Shown: positions 25,821 through 34,145 of the stretch, one piece after another
How the letters are laid out: every line of letters starts with the position of its first letter
Position numbering within the stretch: the stretch's first letter is position 1
Source: Micromonospora sp. NBRC 110009
GTDB lineage: Bacteria > Actinomycetota > Actinomycetes > Mycobacteriales > Micromonosporaceae
Assembly: GCF_030518795.1 (NCBI RefSeq)
Contig: NZ_CP130427.1
Span: forward strand, 1,674,001 to 1,738,000
Reading direction: 5' to 3'
Length of the DNA stretch: 64,000 nucleotides
The notes under the pieces: model-generated
What the model saw: only the letters and a program-made list of their open reading frames with translations
What the model was told of the DNA's origin: nothing
The model's database searches: none
Position numbers and translations under genes: made by a program

Positions 25821-26044
25821 GACCGCCCGTCCCGGGGGGCGGAACCGGTCGCGTCGAACGACTGCAACAGCCGCCGCACCTCCGGCAGCCGCGCCCACAG
25901 CGCTCGCTCGACCTCCTCGGAGGTCCGCCAGGTGATCCCCGGCGCCGGCACGCCGAGTTGGGACGCGCCCACCGCCACCAGCCCTTCGAACAGCCTCCGG
26001 CCGAGGGCACGCCAGCTCCACCGCCCACCCGCACGACCCGCCAC
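25817..26044 (-). CDS. Small uncharacterised protein
   Basis: A 75-residue basic protein between the BBE oxidase and the transporter, overlapping the transporter start by 4 bases and beginning 3 bases from the oxidase stop. The N-terminal part (WSWRALGRRLFEGLVAVGAS) is amphipathic; the C-terminal part (SEEVERALWARLPEVRRLL) is helical. No family recognised. The tight coupling on both sides supports it as a real gene. Confidence 0.55.
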   Translation of the reverse strand: MAGRAGGRWSWRALGRRLFEGLVAVGASQLGVPAPGITWRTSEEVERALWARLPEVRRLLQSFDATGSAPRDGRS

Positions 26045-26047
26045 GGC

Positions 26048-27508
26048 TCAGGCCCCCACACTCTGTGGGTGCCGGAAGACGTTCTCCGGGTCGTAGCGAC
26101 GCTTCACGTCCAGCAGCCGGGGATGGTTCTCCCCGAAGAACGCCGTCCGCCAGTGCGGCTCCGGCCGGGTGCTGGGGAAGTTGACGTACGAGCCGCAGGC
26201 CGTCGGGGCGAGTGCGGCCGCGGCCCGGTCGTTCCAGGCCCGCGCCTCCGCGATCCGGTCGGGCCCGGGTTGCGGCGCGCGGATCGCGTACTGGTAGCCG
26301 GCGAGGAACCGGGCGTTCCGGTGCACGTAGGCCGTCTCGGTCCGGGGCACCCGGTTGGCCTGCCCGCCCAGGGCGATGAACAACAGGTACCGCTCCTGGT
26401 CCAGCCCGGGGTCCCAGGCGGCGACCGCCGCCGCCGCCTCGTCACCGGTCATGGCCCGGTCGGTGAGCCGGTAGGTCCGCAGGGTCATCGGGTGGCGGTG
26501 ACCCTTGGCCTCCGGACCGGTGCCCGTCCGGTGGCACTCCGCCACCGTCGCGTCCCCGCACAGGCTGCGGTGCATCGCGTCGGAGTACGGCTCCGGATCC
26601 CCGACGGTGCTCGTGCGGGGCCGGGTGCCCGCCCGGTGGGCCAGGCTCGCGAGCCCGCGCTCCACGTCGCCCCGGGATCCGAGGTGGACTCCCCAGATCC
26701 GGATGGTCGGCGTGTCGCCGGGCCGGAACGACGGCAGCACCACGAGCGAGGATCCCAGCTCGTCCGGGCCCTCCACGCACCACTGCTGCCACGCGGCGAT
26801 AAGTTCGGCGCCGCGGTCCAGGTCCCAGACCGTGTCGTAGCGGACGAGCACCGGAGCGTCCACGGGGCGGACTTCGAAGCCCACCACGATCCCGAAGGTG
26901 CCGCCACCGCCGCCACGCAGCGCCCAGTACAGGTCGGGTTCCTCGTCGGCGGAACAGCGCACCACCCGCCCGTCGGCGAGCACCACCCGGGCCGCGGCCA
27001 CGCGGTCGCTGCCGACCCCGAAGCGCCGGGTCTGCCAGCCCAGCCCGCCTCCGGTGAGGAAGCCGCCGGCCGCCACGGTGGGGAACGTCCCGGTGATGAT
27101 CTGCCGCCCGTACGCCCGCAGCGCGGCGAGCGCGTCGACGGACTGCGTACCCGGGCCGAGGGCCACGGTGTCCCGGCCGACGGACACGGCGTTCATCCGG
27201 GAGAGGTCGACGACCAGCGCCTCCCCGGTCGACCAGCCGTTGTGGCTGTGCCCGCCGCTGCGGATCCGCAGCGGGATCCCGTGCTCCCGGGCGAAGCCGA
27301 CGCAGGTGCGCACGTCCTCGGTGGAGGCGCAGTACGCGACCGCCAGGGGCGCGATCCGGTCGAACTCCATCTGCTGCAACCGCCGCGCGGCGTCGTACGC
27401 CGGATCCGCGGGCAGCACCAGGTCGCCGGCGAGGCGACCGCCGAGCCGGTGCCACCGGGCCGGCCGTACGGCGGGCAGGACATCGGCGCCGCGTGCTCGT
27501 TCTGGCAT
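26048..27508 (-). CDS. Berberine-bridge-enzyme-like FAD-linked oxidase
   Basis: A 486-residue FAD_binding_4/BBE protein. The covalent-FAD histidine lies in IRSGGHSHNGWSTG (about residues 83-96). The second site that gives bicovalent enzymes their cysteinyl link is TGGGLGWQTRR here, without Cys, so FAD attachment is probably monocovalent. RGGGGGTFGIVVGFEV and the C-terminal BBE motif YVNFPS with RRYDPENVFRHPQS are present. These enzymes oxidise alcohols or form C-C and C-O bonds in polyketide and alkaloid pathways. AGGAG precedes the ATG. Confidence 0.85.
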   Translation of the reverse strand: MPERARGADVLPAVRPARWHRLGGRLAGDLVLPADPAYDAARRLQQMEFDRIAPLAVAYCASTEDVRTCVGFAREHGIPLRIRSGGHSHNGWSTGEALVVDLSRMNAVSVGRDTVALGPGTQSVDALAALRAYGRQIITGTFPTVAAGGFLTGGGLGWQTRRFGVGSDRVAAARVVLADGRVVRCSADEEPDLYWALRGGGGGTFGIVVGFEVRPVDAPVLVRYDTVWDLDRGAELIAAWQQWCVEGPDELGSSLVVLPSFRPGDTPTIRIWGVHLGSRGDVERGLASLAHRAGTRPRTSTVGDPEPYSDAMHRSLCGDATVAECHRTGTGPEAKGHRHPMTLRTYRLTDRAMTGDEAAAAVAAWDPGLDQERYLLFIALGGQANRVPRTETAYVHRNARFLAGYQYAIRAPQPGPDRIAEARAWNDRAAAALAPTACGSYVNFPSTRPEPHWRTAFFGENHPRLLDVKRRYDPENVFRHPQSVGA

Positions 27509-27545
27509 CTCCACTCCTGACGGGTCGGTCGGGGCGTCCCGCAGG

Positions 27546-27962
27546 TCAGTTCTCGACACCGAACTTGACGGCCGTGACCCGGGATCCGTCGTGGCTGCGC
27601 AGGGGCCGGCCCTGCGGGTCGTGGAACGTGGCCCCGCCGGAGCCCGTCCAGTGCGTGTCGGAGTCGAACGTGCCCGAGACCCGGATGTGTGCGGTGCCCT
27701 TGAACCCGCCGTGCTCGTCCGCGGCGAGGATGTGCGCGTTGTAGGTGAAGGTGTCGGGGCCGGTGGCGACCCAGTTGCCGAGCCCGATGTTCTTCGCGTT
27801 GAGCTGCGTGAGGATGACCCCGCCGTCGGCGGAGAAGGAGGACAGGCCGACGACCGGGGTGCCGTCGTTGTCGAGTTCCGTGGTCCACGTCCCCACCAGC
27901 CGGTCGGCGACACCACGTGCGGCGGTCGGCTCGATCAGGGTCTGCTGCGCGTTCTCGGTCAT
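27546..27962 (-). CDS. Calycin/lipocalin-like beta-barrel protein of unknown function
   Basis: A 138-residue soluble protein predicted to be nearly all beta. It starts with a helix and LVGTWTTELDNDG, followed by alternating strands (FSADGGVILTQLN, DTFTYNAHILAADEHGGFKG, GSGGATFHDPQG). The GTW start and regular strand pattern resemble lipocalin-like or calycin barrels that bind hydrophobic ligands. GAGGGGAC precedes the ATG at 27962. It lies just upstream of the BBE oxidase. A role in binding or cyclising an intermediate is speculative. Confidence 0.55.
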   Translation of the reverse strand: MTENAQQTLIEPTAARGVADRLVGTWTTELDNDGTPVVGLSSFSADGGVILTQLNAKNIGLGNWVATGPDTFTYNAHILAADEHGGFKGTAHIRVSGTFDSDTHWTGSGGATFHDPQGRPLRSHDGSRVTAVKFGVEN

Positions 27963-28063
27963 GGTCGTCCCCTCGGTGGAAAGCCTTCCCGTCACCCTCG
28001 CCGTGCACCCTCAAGACCGGCTCGAGGCCGCCTGGAGACCTCTTTGTCCCGGGACAACGCGAA

Positions 28064-28104
28064 GCGCCGGTCGCGCCCCCCGCGGGGGGGGCGGCGACCG
28101 GCGC
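28064..28104 (-). terminator. Stem-loop terminator downstream of the quinone oxidoreductase gene
   Basis: An 11-bp outer stem (GCGCCGGTCGC / GCGACCGGCGC) continues, after one bulged G, into a 6-bp G/C stem. It lies 24 bases beyond the stop of the minus-strand gene at 28129 and before the gene at 27962. Confidence 0.65.
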
Positions 28105-28128
28105 CGTCGGCCGGTGACGGCCGGGCGG

Positions 28129-29106
28129 TCACGGGATGAGCACGACCTTGCCGAGCTGCGTACGGGCCTCCATCAGTTCGTGCGCCTTGACGACCTCGTC
28201 GAGGGGGAGCCGCGAGTGCACGATCGGACGGACCCTGCCGGAGGTGATCATGTCGAGCAGGTCCCGCTGGCCCGCGGCGATCGCCTCGGGGCGGTTGTAG
28301 ATCATCGCGTACAGCGCGAACCCGGCGACCGTCTTCATCCGGCTCAGCGCCAGCGGGTGGATCGGCGGGACGTTGCCGCTCGCCGAACCGTAGAAGACCA
28401 GCCGGCCGAACTGGGCGGTGAGCTGGACGCTCTTGGTCAGGATGTCACCGCCCACCGTCTCCAGGACGACGTCCGCGCCCCGGCCGTCGGTGGCCGCGAG
28501 GACCTGCTGGTCCCAGTCGTCGTCGGTGTAGTTGATGGTGACGTCGGCGCCCAGGCCGCGGACGAAGTCGAGCTTCGCCTGGGTGCTGGCGGTGGCGATG
28601 ACCTTGCCGGCGTCCATGGCCTTGGCGATCTGCACGGCGAGGTGGCCGACGCCGCCGGACGCCGCGTCGACAAGGATCGTCTCGCCGGGCTTGAGCTGCC
28701 CGGACTCCTTGATCGCGTGGTACGCGGTCTGCGCCGGACTGGGCAGCAGGGTCGCCTCGGCGGCGTCCAGGTCCGCCGGGATCCTGATCAGCCAGGACGC
28801 GGGCGCGACGACGTGGTCCGCGTACGCCCCCTGGTGGACGTCGACCACGACCCGGTCGCCGACCGCGACGCCGGTGACCCCCTCGCCGAGCGCCTCGACG
28901 GTGCCGGCGACGTCACCGCCCGGGCTGCCGGGAAGGTCGGCGTGACCGCCGATGCGGATGCCCTGCCGGCGCTGGACCTCCGCGAACGTGACGCCGATGG
29001 CCTCGGCCCGGATCAGCACCTCGCCGGGACCGGGCTGGGGCTTCTCCGTCTCTTCGATCCGGAGCACCGAGGGCGCCCCGTGTTCGTGATGGCGGACGAT
29101 GCGCAT
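28129..29106 (-). CDS. Zinc-less quinone oxidoreductase (MDR family)
   Basis: A 325-residue medium-chain dehydrogenase/reductase. The NADPH-binding motif is VDAASGGVGHLAVQIAKAM, preceded by the GVTFAEVQRRQG substrate-domain segment. The structural and catalytic zinc ligands of alcohol dehydrogenases are missing, so it is QOR-like. It reduces quinones with NADPH, fitting protection against, or tailoring of, a quinone product. GGGGAG precedes the ATG at 29106. It is divergent from a MarR gene with a palindromic operator between them, so it is probably induced by the product. Confidence 0.82.
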   Translation of the reverse strand: MRIVRHHEHGAPSVLRIEETEKPQPGPGEVLIRAEAIGVTFAEVQRRQGIRIGGHADLPGSPGGDVAGTVEALGEGVTGVAVGDRVVVDVHQGAYADHVVAPASWLIRIPADLDAAEATLLPSPAQTAYHAIKESGQLKPGETILVDAASGGVGHLAVQIAKAMDAGKVIATASTQAKLDFVRGLGADVTINYTDDDWDQQVLAATDGRGADVVLETVGGDILTKSVQLTAQFGRLVFYGSASGNVPPIHPLALSRMKTVAGFALYAMIYNRPEAIAAGQRDLLDMITSGRVRPIVHSRLPLDEVVKAHELMEARTQLGKVVLIP

Positions 29107-29176
29107 GATTTCTCCCCTACTGGAGGCGACAGGCGTGCCCGGGCGGTGTCGCCAGCCCCGGACCGAGATCCAACAT

Positions 29177-29194
29177 ATGCATGATGTCATGCAT
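29177..29194. promoter_or_regulatory. Perfect palindromic MarR-type operator
   Basis: ATGCATGA-TG-TCATGCAT is a perfect inverted repeat of two 8-base arms with a 2-base centre. It lies in the 173-bp gap between the divergent quinone oxidoreductase (-) and MarR gene (+). AT-rich palindromes of 16-20 bp are usual MarR binding sites. Confidence 0.65.
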
Positions 29195-29279
29195 TCGGTG
29201 GACAGCTTACACACGTCTCCGGTCGGTGCGGTACGGTCATGTCCGATCCGTTCCTCCGCTGCTCACCGAGGATTCGCCC

Positions 29280-29768
29280 ATGACAACTGGCCCGCAGGAC
29301 GAGACGCGGGCATCCGGCCTGCTCGACGAGGTGGGGCCGGCCTTCTCCCGTCTCCGCCGGGGAGCCGCGCTCAACGCCGAGAAGCCGATCGCCCGCAAGG
29401 ACCTCAGTCGCAGCCTCGTGCTGGGTGTCACCGAGGAGGTCTCGGCACGGGAGGGCGACGAGACCACGGTCGGCACGATCGCCGAGCGCCTGGGCATCGA
29501 CCCGTCCGCGGCCAGCCGACTGGTCTCGGACTGCATCAGCGAGGGCTACCTGCTCCGGACGGCCTCCCAGGTCGACGGGCGGCGCACCATCCTCCAGCTC
29601 ACTCCCGCCGGCCGCGAGATGCTCACCAGCTTCCGGCGCCACCAGCGATCGGCCTACGAGCACATCACCCGGGACTGGTCCGACCACGACCGCCTCGAGT
29701 TCGCCCGGCTGCTCATCAAGTACGTGGACAGCCTCGCCCGCCTGCAGGCGCGCACCGACGGGAACTGA
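29280..29768 (+). CDS. MarR-family transcriptional regulator 1
   Basis: A 162-residue winged-helix regulator. The recognition helix region is GTIAERLGIDPSAASRLVSDCI, followed by the wing ASQVDGRRTILQLTPAGREML. I chose the ATG at 29280 because GAGGATT lies just upstream and the family usually starts here. It is divergent from the quinone oxidoreductase across a perfect palindrome, so autoregulation plus control of that gene is the likely function, probably relieved by the aromatic product. Confidence 0.82.
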   Translation: MTTGPQDETRASGLLDEVGPAFSRLRRGAALNAEKPIARKDLSRSLVLGVTEEVSAREGDETTVGTIAERLGIDPSAASRLVSDCISEGYLLRTASQVDGRRTILQLTPAGREMLTSFRRHQRSAYEHITRDWSDHDRLEFARLLIKYVDSLARLQARTDGN

Positions 29769-29799
29769 CACGCCGCAGCGGGTTCACCACGCGACGTAC

Positions 29800-29828
29800 T
29801 TGACGGAATTAGTTCGAGGCCCAACAAT
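29800..29828 (+). promoter_or_regulatory. Candidate sigma-A-type promoter of the MarR2/ABC operon
   Basis: TTGACG (29800-29805), a 17-base spacer, then AACAAT (29823-29828; 4 of 6 matches to TATAAT). The ATG of the MarR gene follows 6 bases later, so a transcript from this promoter would be leaderless or nearly so. The spacer contains ACGGAATTAGTT, shared with 19176-19187. Confidence 0.45.
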
Positions 29829-29834
29829 CAGCCT

Positions 29835-30335
29835 ATGAACAACCGCGATCTGCCCGTGCCCGGCCGCCACGTGCCGTTGCACGAGCAGTCGGTCGGCCAG
29901 TTGTTCGCCACCGCCGCGAGGCTGTCGGGCAGCATGTGGGTGCGGCTGCTCAACGAACGCCTCGGCATCGGCTGGACGGCGTTCAACGTGCTCCTCCAGC
30001 TGGGGGCCGCCGACGGCCAGACGGCCAAGGAGATCGCACACGCGTCGATGGTGACGCCGTCCACCCTGACCGGCGTGGTGGACACCCTGGAGCGCGACGG
30101 CCTGATCGAGCGCCGCCGCTCCGACACGGACCGCAGGGTCATCCGTCTGCACCTCACCGAGGCGGGCCGGCAACGCCTCTCCCTCTCGGCGACCAAGCTC
30201 TCCGCCGAGTTCGACCAACTCTTCGACCACGTCGAGCCCGCGGACGAGGCGGCCATCCGTCGCTTCCTGCTGGGCGCCGTCGACCGCTTCTCGGCGGAGC
30301 TCGGCCTGCCGGGCACCCAGCTCGACGTGCACTAG
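29835..30335 (+). CDS. MarR-family transcriptional regulator 2
   Basis: A 166-residue regulator with QTAKEIAHASMVTPSTLTGVVDTLERDGL (recognition helix) and RRRSDTDRRVIRLHLTEAG (wing). It is the first gene before the ABC exporter pair, which starts 20 bases after its stop. The arrangement matches product-responsive repressors of export operons. It shares only fold-level similarity with MarR 1. Confidence 0.82.
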   Translation: MNNRDLPVPGRHVPLHEQSVGQLFATAARLSGSMWVRLLNERLGIGWTAFNVLLQLGAADGQTAKEIAHASMVTPSTLTGVVDTLERDGLIERRRSDTDRRVIRLHLTEAGRQRLSLSATKLSAEFDQLFDHVEPADEAAIRRFLLGAVDRFSAELGLPGTQLDVH

Positions 30336-30355
30336 CCACTCCGACTGGAGTCACC

Positions 30356-32089
30356 ATGCTGATGCGGCTGCTTCGCATCCACCTGCCCGCGTACCGCACA
30401 CCCATCGCGCTCGTGCTGCTGCTCCAACTGGCGCAGACCGCCGCGACCCTCTACCTGCCCACGCTCTATGCCGACATCATCAACCGGGGAGTCGTCCCCG
30501 GCGACACCGGCGTCATCATGCGGACCGGCGGCGTCATGCTCGGCGTGTCGGCCCTGCAGATCGTGGGTTCGCTCATCGCCGTCAACCTCGGCGCCCGGGT
30601 CGCCGTACGCGTCGGCCGGGACGTCCGGGCGAGCGTCTTCGACCGGGTCCTCACCTTCTCCGCCCGCGAGATGGGCACGTTCGGCGCCCCGTCACTGATC
30701 ACCCGCAGCACGAACGACGTCCAGCAGGTCCAGATGCTCGTGCTGATGGCCCTCACGCTGATCGTCGTCGCGCCCATCACCTGCCTCGGCGGCATCGTCC
30801 TCGCCGCACGACAGGACGTGCCCAGCTCGGTCATCCTGCTCGTCGCCGTGCCCACGCTCGGTGCCGCCGTCGCGGCGATCCTCAGCCGGCTGAACCCGCA
30901 GTTCCGGCTCCTGCAGCAGCTGACCGACCGGATCACGACGGTCCTGCGTGAGCAGATCAACGGCGTCCGGGTGGTCCGGGCGTTCGTGCGCGACGACGCC
31001 GAACAGGACCGGTACACCGCCGTCAACAGCGACATCTCCACCGTCTCCCTGCGCGTCGGCCGGCTGATGGCCCTGATGTACCCGACCGTGCTGCTGGTGA
31101 TGAACGGCTCGGCCGTGGCGGTGCTGTGGCTGGGCGCCGGCCGGGTCGCCGACGGCAGCCTCGGAGTCGGCTCCCTGACGGCGTTCCTCACCTACCTCGT
31201 GCAGATCCTCATGGCCGTCATGTCCGCGACGTTCATGCTGATGATGGTGCCCCGGGCCGAGGTGTGCGCCGAGCGCATCCTCGAGGTGCTCGACACCCGC
31301 TCCCACGTGGAGCCGCCGGCCGAGCCGGTCACGACGCCCCCGATCCACGCCGACCTCGAGGTGCGGAAGGTCGAGTTCCGGTACCCCGGCGCCGAGCAGC
31401 CGGTGCTCAGCGAGGTGGACCTCCAGGCCCGGCCCGGCCGGACCACGGCCATCGTGGGCAGCACCGGCAGCGGCAAGACGACCCTGCTGAACCTCGTCCC
31501 GCGCCTGGTCGACGCCACCGCGGGCAGCGTCCGGATCGGCGGGCACGACGTCCGTTCCCTCGACCGGGCGGCACTGTCCACAATGGTGGGTCTGGTGCCG
31601 CAGCGACTGTACCTCTTCTCCGGCACGGTCGCCTCCAACCTGCGCTACGGCAGGCCGGACGCGACCGACGACGACCTGTGGCGTGCCCTCGACCTCGCCC
31701 AGGCCCGCGACTTCGTGGCCCGGATGCCCGGTGGTCTCGACGCCGAGATCGCCCAGGGCGGCACCAACGTCTCGGGTGGCCAGCGGCAGCGCCTCGCCAT
31801 CGCCCGCACCCTGGTGCAGCGGCCCCGGATCTACCTCTTCGACGACTCGTTCTCCGCTCTCGACTACGCCACCGACAAGGCGTTGCGGGCCGCGCTGTCC
31901 GAGGTGACCGCCGACGCGACGGTCGTCATCGTCGCTCAACGCATCAGCACGATCCGCGACGCCGACCGGATCGTGGTGCTCGACGACGGCCGCGTCGTCG
32001 GCGCCGGGAGCCACCGGGAGCTGATGCGGACCTGCTCCACGTACCGGGAGATCGTCCTCTCCCAGCAGACCGAGATGGAGGCCGCCTGA
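30356..32089 (+). CDS. ABC exporter half-transporter A (degenerate-site subunit)
   Basis: A 577-residue type I exporter with six N-terminal membrane helices (to about 320) and a C-terminal nucleotide-binding domain. Walker A is GSTGSGKTTLLN and the signature is NVSGGQRQRLAIA. The Walker B ends RIYLFDDSFSALD, with Asp in place of the catalytic Glu, and the H-loop reads VIVAQRIST, with Gln in place of His. These are the hallmarks of the subunit that supplies the non-hydrolytic site in heterodimeric exporters (TM287/288 or LmrCD type). Its stop overlaps the next start. Confidence 0.88.
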   Translation: MLMRLLRIHLPAYRTPIALVLLLQLAQTAATLYLPTLYADIINRGVVPGDTGVIMRTGGVMLGVSALQIVGSLIAVNLGARVAVRVGRDVRASVFDRVLTFSAREMGTFGAPSLITRSTNDVQQVQMLVLMALTLIVVAPITCLGGIVLAARQDVPSSVILLVAVPTLGAAVAAILSRLNPQFRLLQQLTDRITTVLREQINGVRVVRAFVRDDAEQDRYTAVNSDISTVSLRVGRLMALMYPTVLLVMNGSAVAVLWLGAGRVADGSLGVGSLTAFLTYLVQILMAVMSATFMLMMVPRAEVCAERILEVLDTRSHVEPPAEPVTTPPIHADLEVRKVEFRYPGAEQPVLSEVDLQARPGRTTAIVGSTGSGKTTLLNLVPRLVDATAGSVRIGGHDVRSLDRAALSTMVGLVPQRLYLFSGTVASNLRYGRPDATDDDLWRALDLAQARDFVARMPGGLDAEIAQGGTNVSGGQRQRLAIARTLVQRPRIYLFDDSFSALDYATDKALRAALSEVTADATVVIVAQRISTIRDADRIVVLDDGRVVGAGSHRELMRTCSTYREIVLSQQTEMEAA

Positions 32090-34080
32090 TGGCCGGCACG
32101 GACACCAGACCCGCGCACCCGGTGCCCCGGGGCCAACGCCCGCCGGGCCGTCCCCCCGGGGGCTCTCCGTCCGGCGGGGGCGGGCAGCGCGGCGGCAGAG
32201 CCACCGCGGGCGACTTCTCCGGCACCACCCGCCGGCTGCTCAGCATGCTGGCGCCCGAACGATGGCTGATGGCCGGTTCGCTGCTCGTCTGCGCGGCCAG
32301 CGTCACCCTGTCGGTCCTCGGACCGAAGGTGCTCGGCCGCGCCACCGACCTGATCTTCGCCGACTTCGTCGCCGGCCGGCTGCCGGCCGGCCAGACCACG
32401 GCGGAGGCGGCGGAGCTGCTGCGTGCCCGCGGCCACCGGGCCCAGGCCGACGCGATGACCGCCGCACACGCCGTGCCGGGCCAGGGTGTCGAGTTCACCC
32501 GCATCCGGAACGTGCTCATCCTGGCGGCCGCCGTCTACCTGGTGGCGGCTCTGCTCATCCTCGTGCAGGGCCGGTTGACCGCCGTCGTGGTGCAACGGGC
32601 CGGTTACCGGCTGCGCGACCGGGCCGAGGCGAAGCTCGCCCGGTTGCCGCTCGCCTACTTCGACCGGCACCCGCACGGCGAGGTCCTCAGCAGGGTGACC
32701 AACGACATCGACAACGTCAACCAGAGCCTCCAGCAGACGCTCAGTCAGATCGTCAACTCCGTGATCACGGTGATCGCCGTCCTCGTCGTCATGTGCGTCA
32801 TCTCGCCGCTGCTCGCCGTGATCGCCCTGGTCTCCCTGCCGGCCTCGATCTACCTGGCCGCCGCCGTCGGCAGGCGCGCCCAGGCGCACTTCCGGAGCCA
32901 GTGGGCGGTCACCGGCCGGCTCAACGGCCACATCGAGGACATGTACACCGGCCACGCCCTGGTCACCGTGTTCGGCCGGCAGCGGGAGGCGGCGGCGACG
33001 TTCCGGGAGCACAACGAGGCCCTCACCACCTCCAGCTTCCGGGCGCAGTTCGTGTCCGGGGCGATCCAGCCCGTGATGCTGTTCGTCGGCAACCTCAACT
33101 ACGTCCTGGTCGCGGTCGTCGGCGCGCTGCGGGTCTCCGCCGGGGCGCTCTCCATCGGCGACGTCCAGGCGTTCATGCAGTACTCGCGCCAGTTCAGCGC
33201 GCCGCTCGGGCAGATGTCGAGCATGGCGAACGTCATCCAGTCGGGGGTCGCCTCCGCCGAACGCGTCTTCGCCCTCCTCGACGAGCCGGAGCAGTCGCCC
33301 GACGTGACCCCGCCGGCGCGCCCCGACCGCGTCCGCGGCCGGGTCGAGTTCGAGGACGTGTCGTTCAGCTACACGCCCGGCACCCCGCTGATCGAGCGGC
33401 TCAACCTGTCGGTCGAGCCCGGGCAGTCCATCGCCGTCGTCGGTCCGACGGGCGCCGGCAAGACCACACTGGTCAACCTGTTGATGCGGTTCTACGAGGT
33501 GGACCAGGGCCGGATCCTGCTCGACGGCGTGGACATCGCCCGGATGCGGCGCGATGAACTACGGTCCCACATCGGCATGGTGCTGCAGGACTCCATGCTG
33601 TTCGGCGGCACGATCGCGCAGAACATCGCCTACGGCGCTCCGGGGGCGTCCCGGGAGCAGATCGTCCAGGCGGCTCGGGCGACCCACGTCGACCGGTTCG
33701 TCCGGACGCTGCCGCAGGGGTACGACACCGTGCTCGACGAGGAGAACGCCACGGTCAGTGCCGGCGAGCGGCAGCTCATCACCATCGCCCGGGCGTTCCT
33801 CGCCGACCGTGCCATCCTCGTCCTCGACGAGGCGACCAGCTCGGTGGACACCCGCACCGAGGTGCTGATCCAGGAGGCGATGCACTCGTTGCGGCAGGGA
33901 CGCACCAGTTTCGTCATCGCCCACCGCCTGTCGACGATCCGCGACGCCGACACCATCCTCGTGTTGGACGGCGGCCGCATCGTCGAGCGCGGCACGCACG
34001 ACGAGCTGATCGACGCGGGCGGGACGTACTCCCGCCTGTACGCCGCCCAGTTCGCGGAGACGCCGGCCCCGGTCGACTGA
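32089..34080 (+). CDS. ABC exporter half-transporter B (catalytically intact Walker B/H-loop)
   Basis: A 663-residue partner subunit. It starts with a long Pro/Gly-rich cytoplasmic tail (about residues 1-45), then six membrane helices with an insertion after the first helix. The NBD has Walker A GPTGAGKTTLVN, canonical Walker B AILVLDEATSSVD and H-loop FVIAHRLST, but a divergent signature TVSAGERQL. The two subunits thus complement each other: intact Walker B here, intact LSGGQ-like signature in subunit A. TGATG coupling to subunit A supports 1:1 assembly. Export of the polyketide and self-resistance are the likely roles. Confidence 0.88.
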   Translation: MAGTDTRPAHPVPRGQRPPGRPPGGSPSGGGGQRGGRATAGDFSGTTRRLLSMLAPERWLMAGSLLVCAASVTLSVLGPKVLGRATDLIFADFVAGRLPAGQTTAEAAELLRARGHRAQADAMTAAHAVPGQGVEFTRIRNVLILAAAVYLVAALLILVQGRLTAVVVQRAGYRLRDRAEAKLARLPLAYFDRHPHGEVLSRVTNDIDNVNQSLQQTLSQIVNSVITVIAVLVVMCVISPLLAVIALVSLPASIYLAAAVGRRAQAHFRSQWAVTGRLNGHIEDMYTGHALVTVFGRQREAAATFREHNEALTTSSFRAQFVSGAIQPVMLFVGNLNYVLVAVVGALRVSAGALSIGDVQAFMQYSRQFSAPLGQMSSMANVIQSGVASAERVFALLDEPEQSPDVTPPARPDRVRGRVEFEDVSFSYTPGTPLIERLNLSVEPGQSIAVVGPTGAGKTTLVNLLMRFYEVDQGRILLDGVDIARMRRDELRSHIGMVLQDSMLFGGTIAQNIAYGAPGASREQIVQAARATHVDRFVRTLPQGYDTVLDEENATVSAGERQLITIARAFLADRAILVLDEATSSVDTRTEVLIQEAMHSLRQGRTSFVIAHRLSTIRDADTILVLDGGRIVERGTHDELIDAGGTYSRLYAAQFAETPAPVD

Positions 34081-34087
34081 CCCGGCG

Positions 34088-34140
34088 CCGCCACCCGGGC
34101 CCGGGCGCCCCTCCGCGGGGCGCCCGGGCCCGGGTGGCGG
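34088..34140. terminator. Very long bidirectional stem-loop terminator
   Basis: A perfect 23-bp inverted repeat (arms 34088-34110 and 34118-34140) with a 7-base loop. It lies between the convergent ABC operon (+) and the SnoaL-like gene (-, stop at 34146). Confidence 0.85.
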
Positions 34141-34145
34141 GGTGG

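Noticed and set aside
28075..28091. C/G homopolymer run suggesting a slip site or assembly error
   Set aside because: It forms part of a hairpin downstream of a stop codon and lies outside any gene, so it is explained as a terminator.
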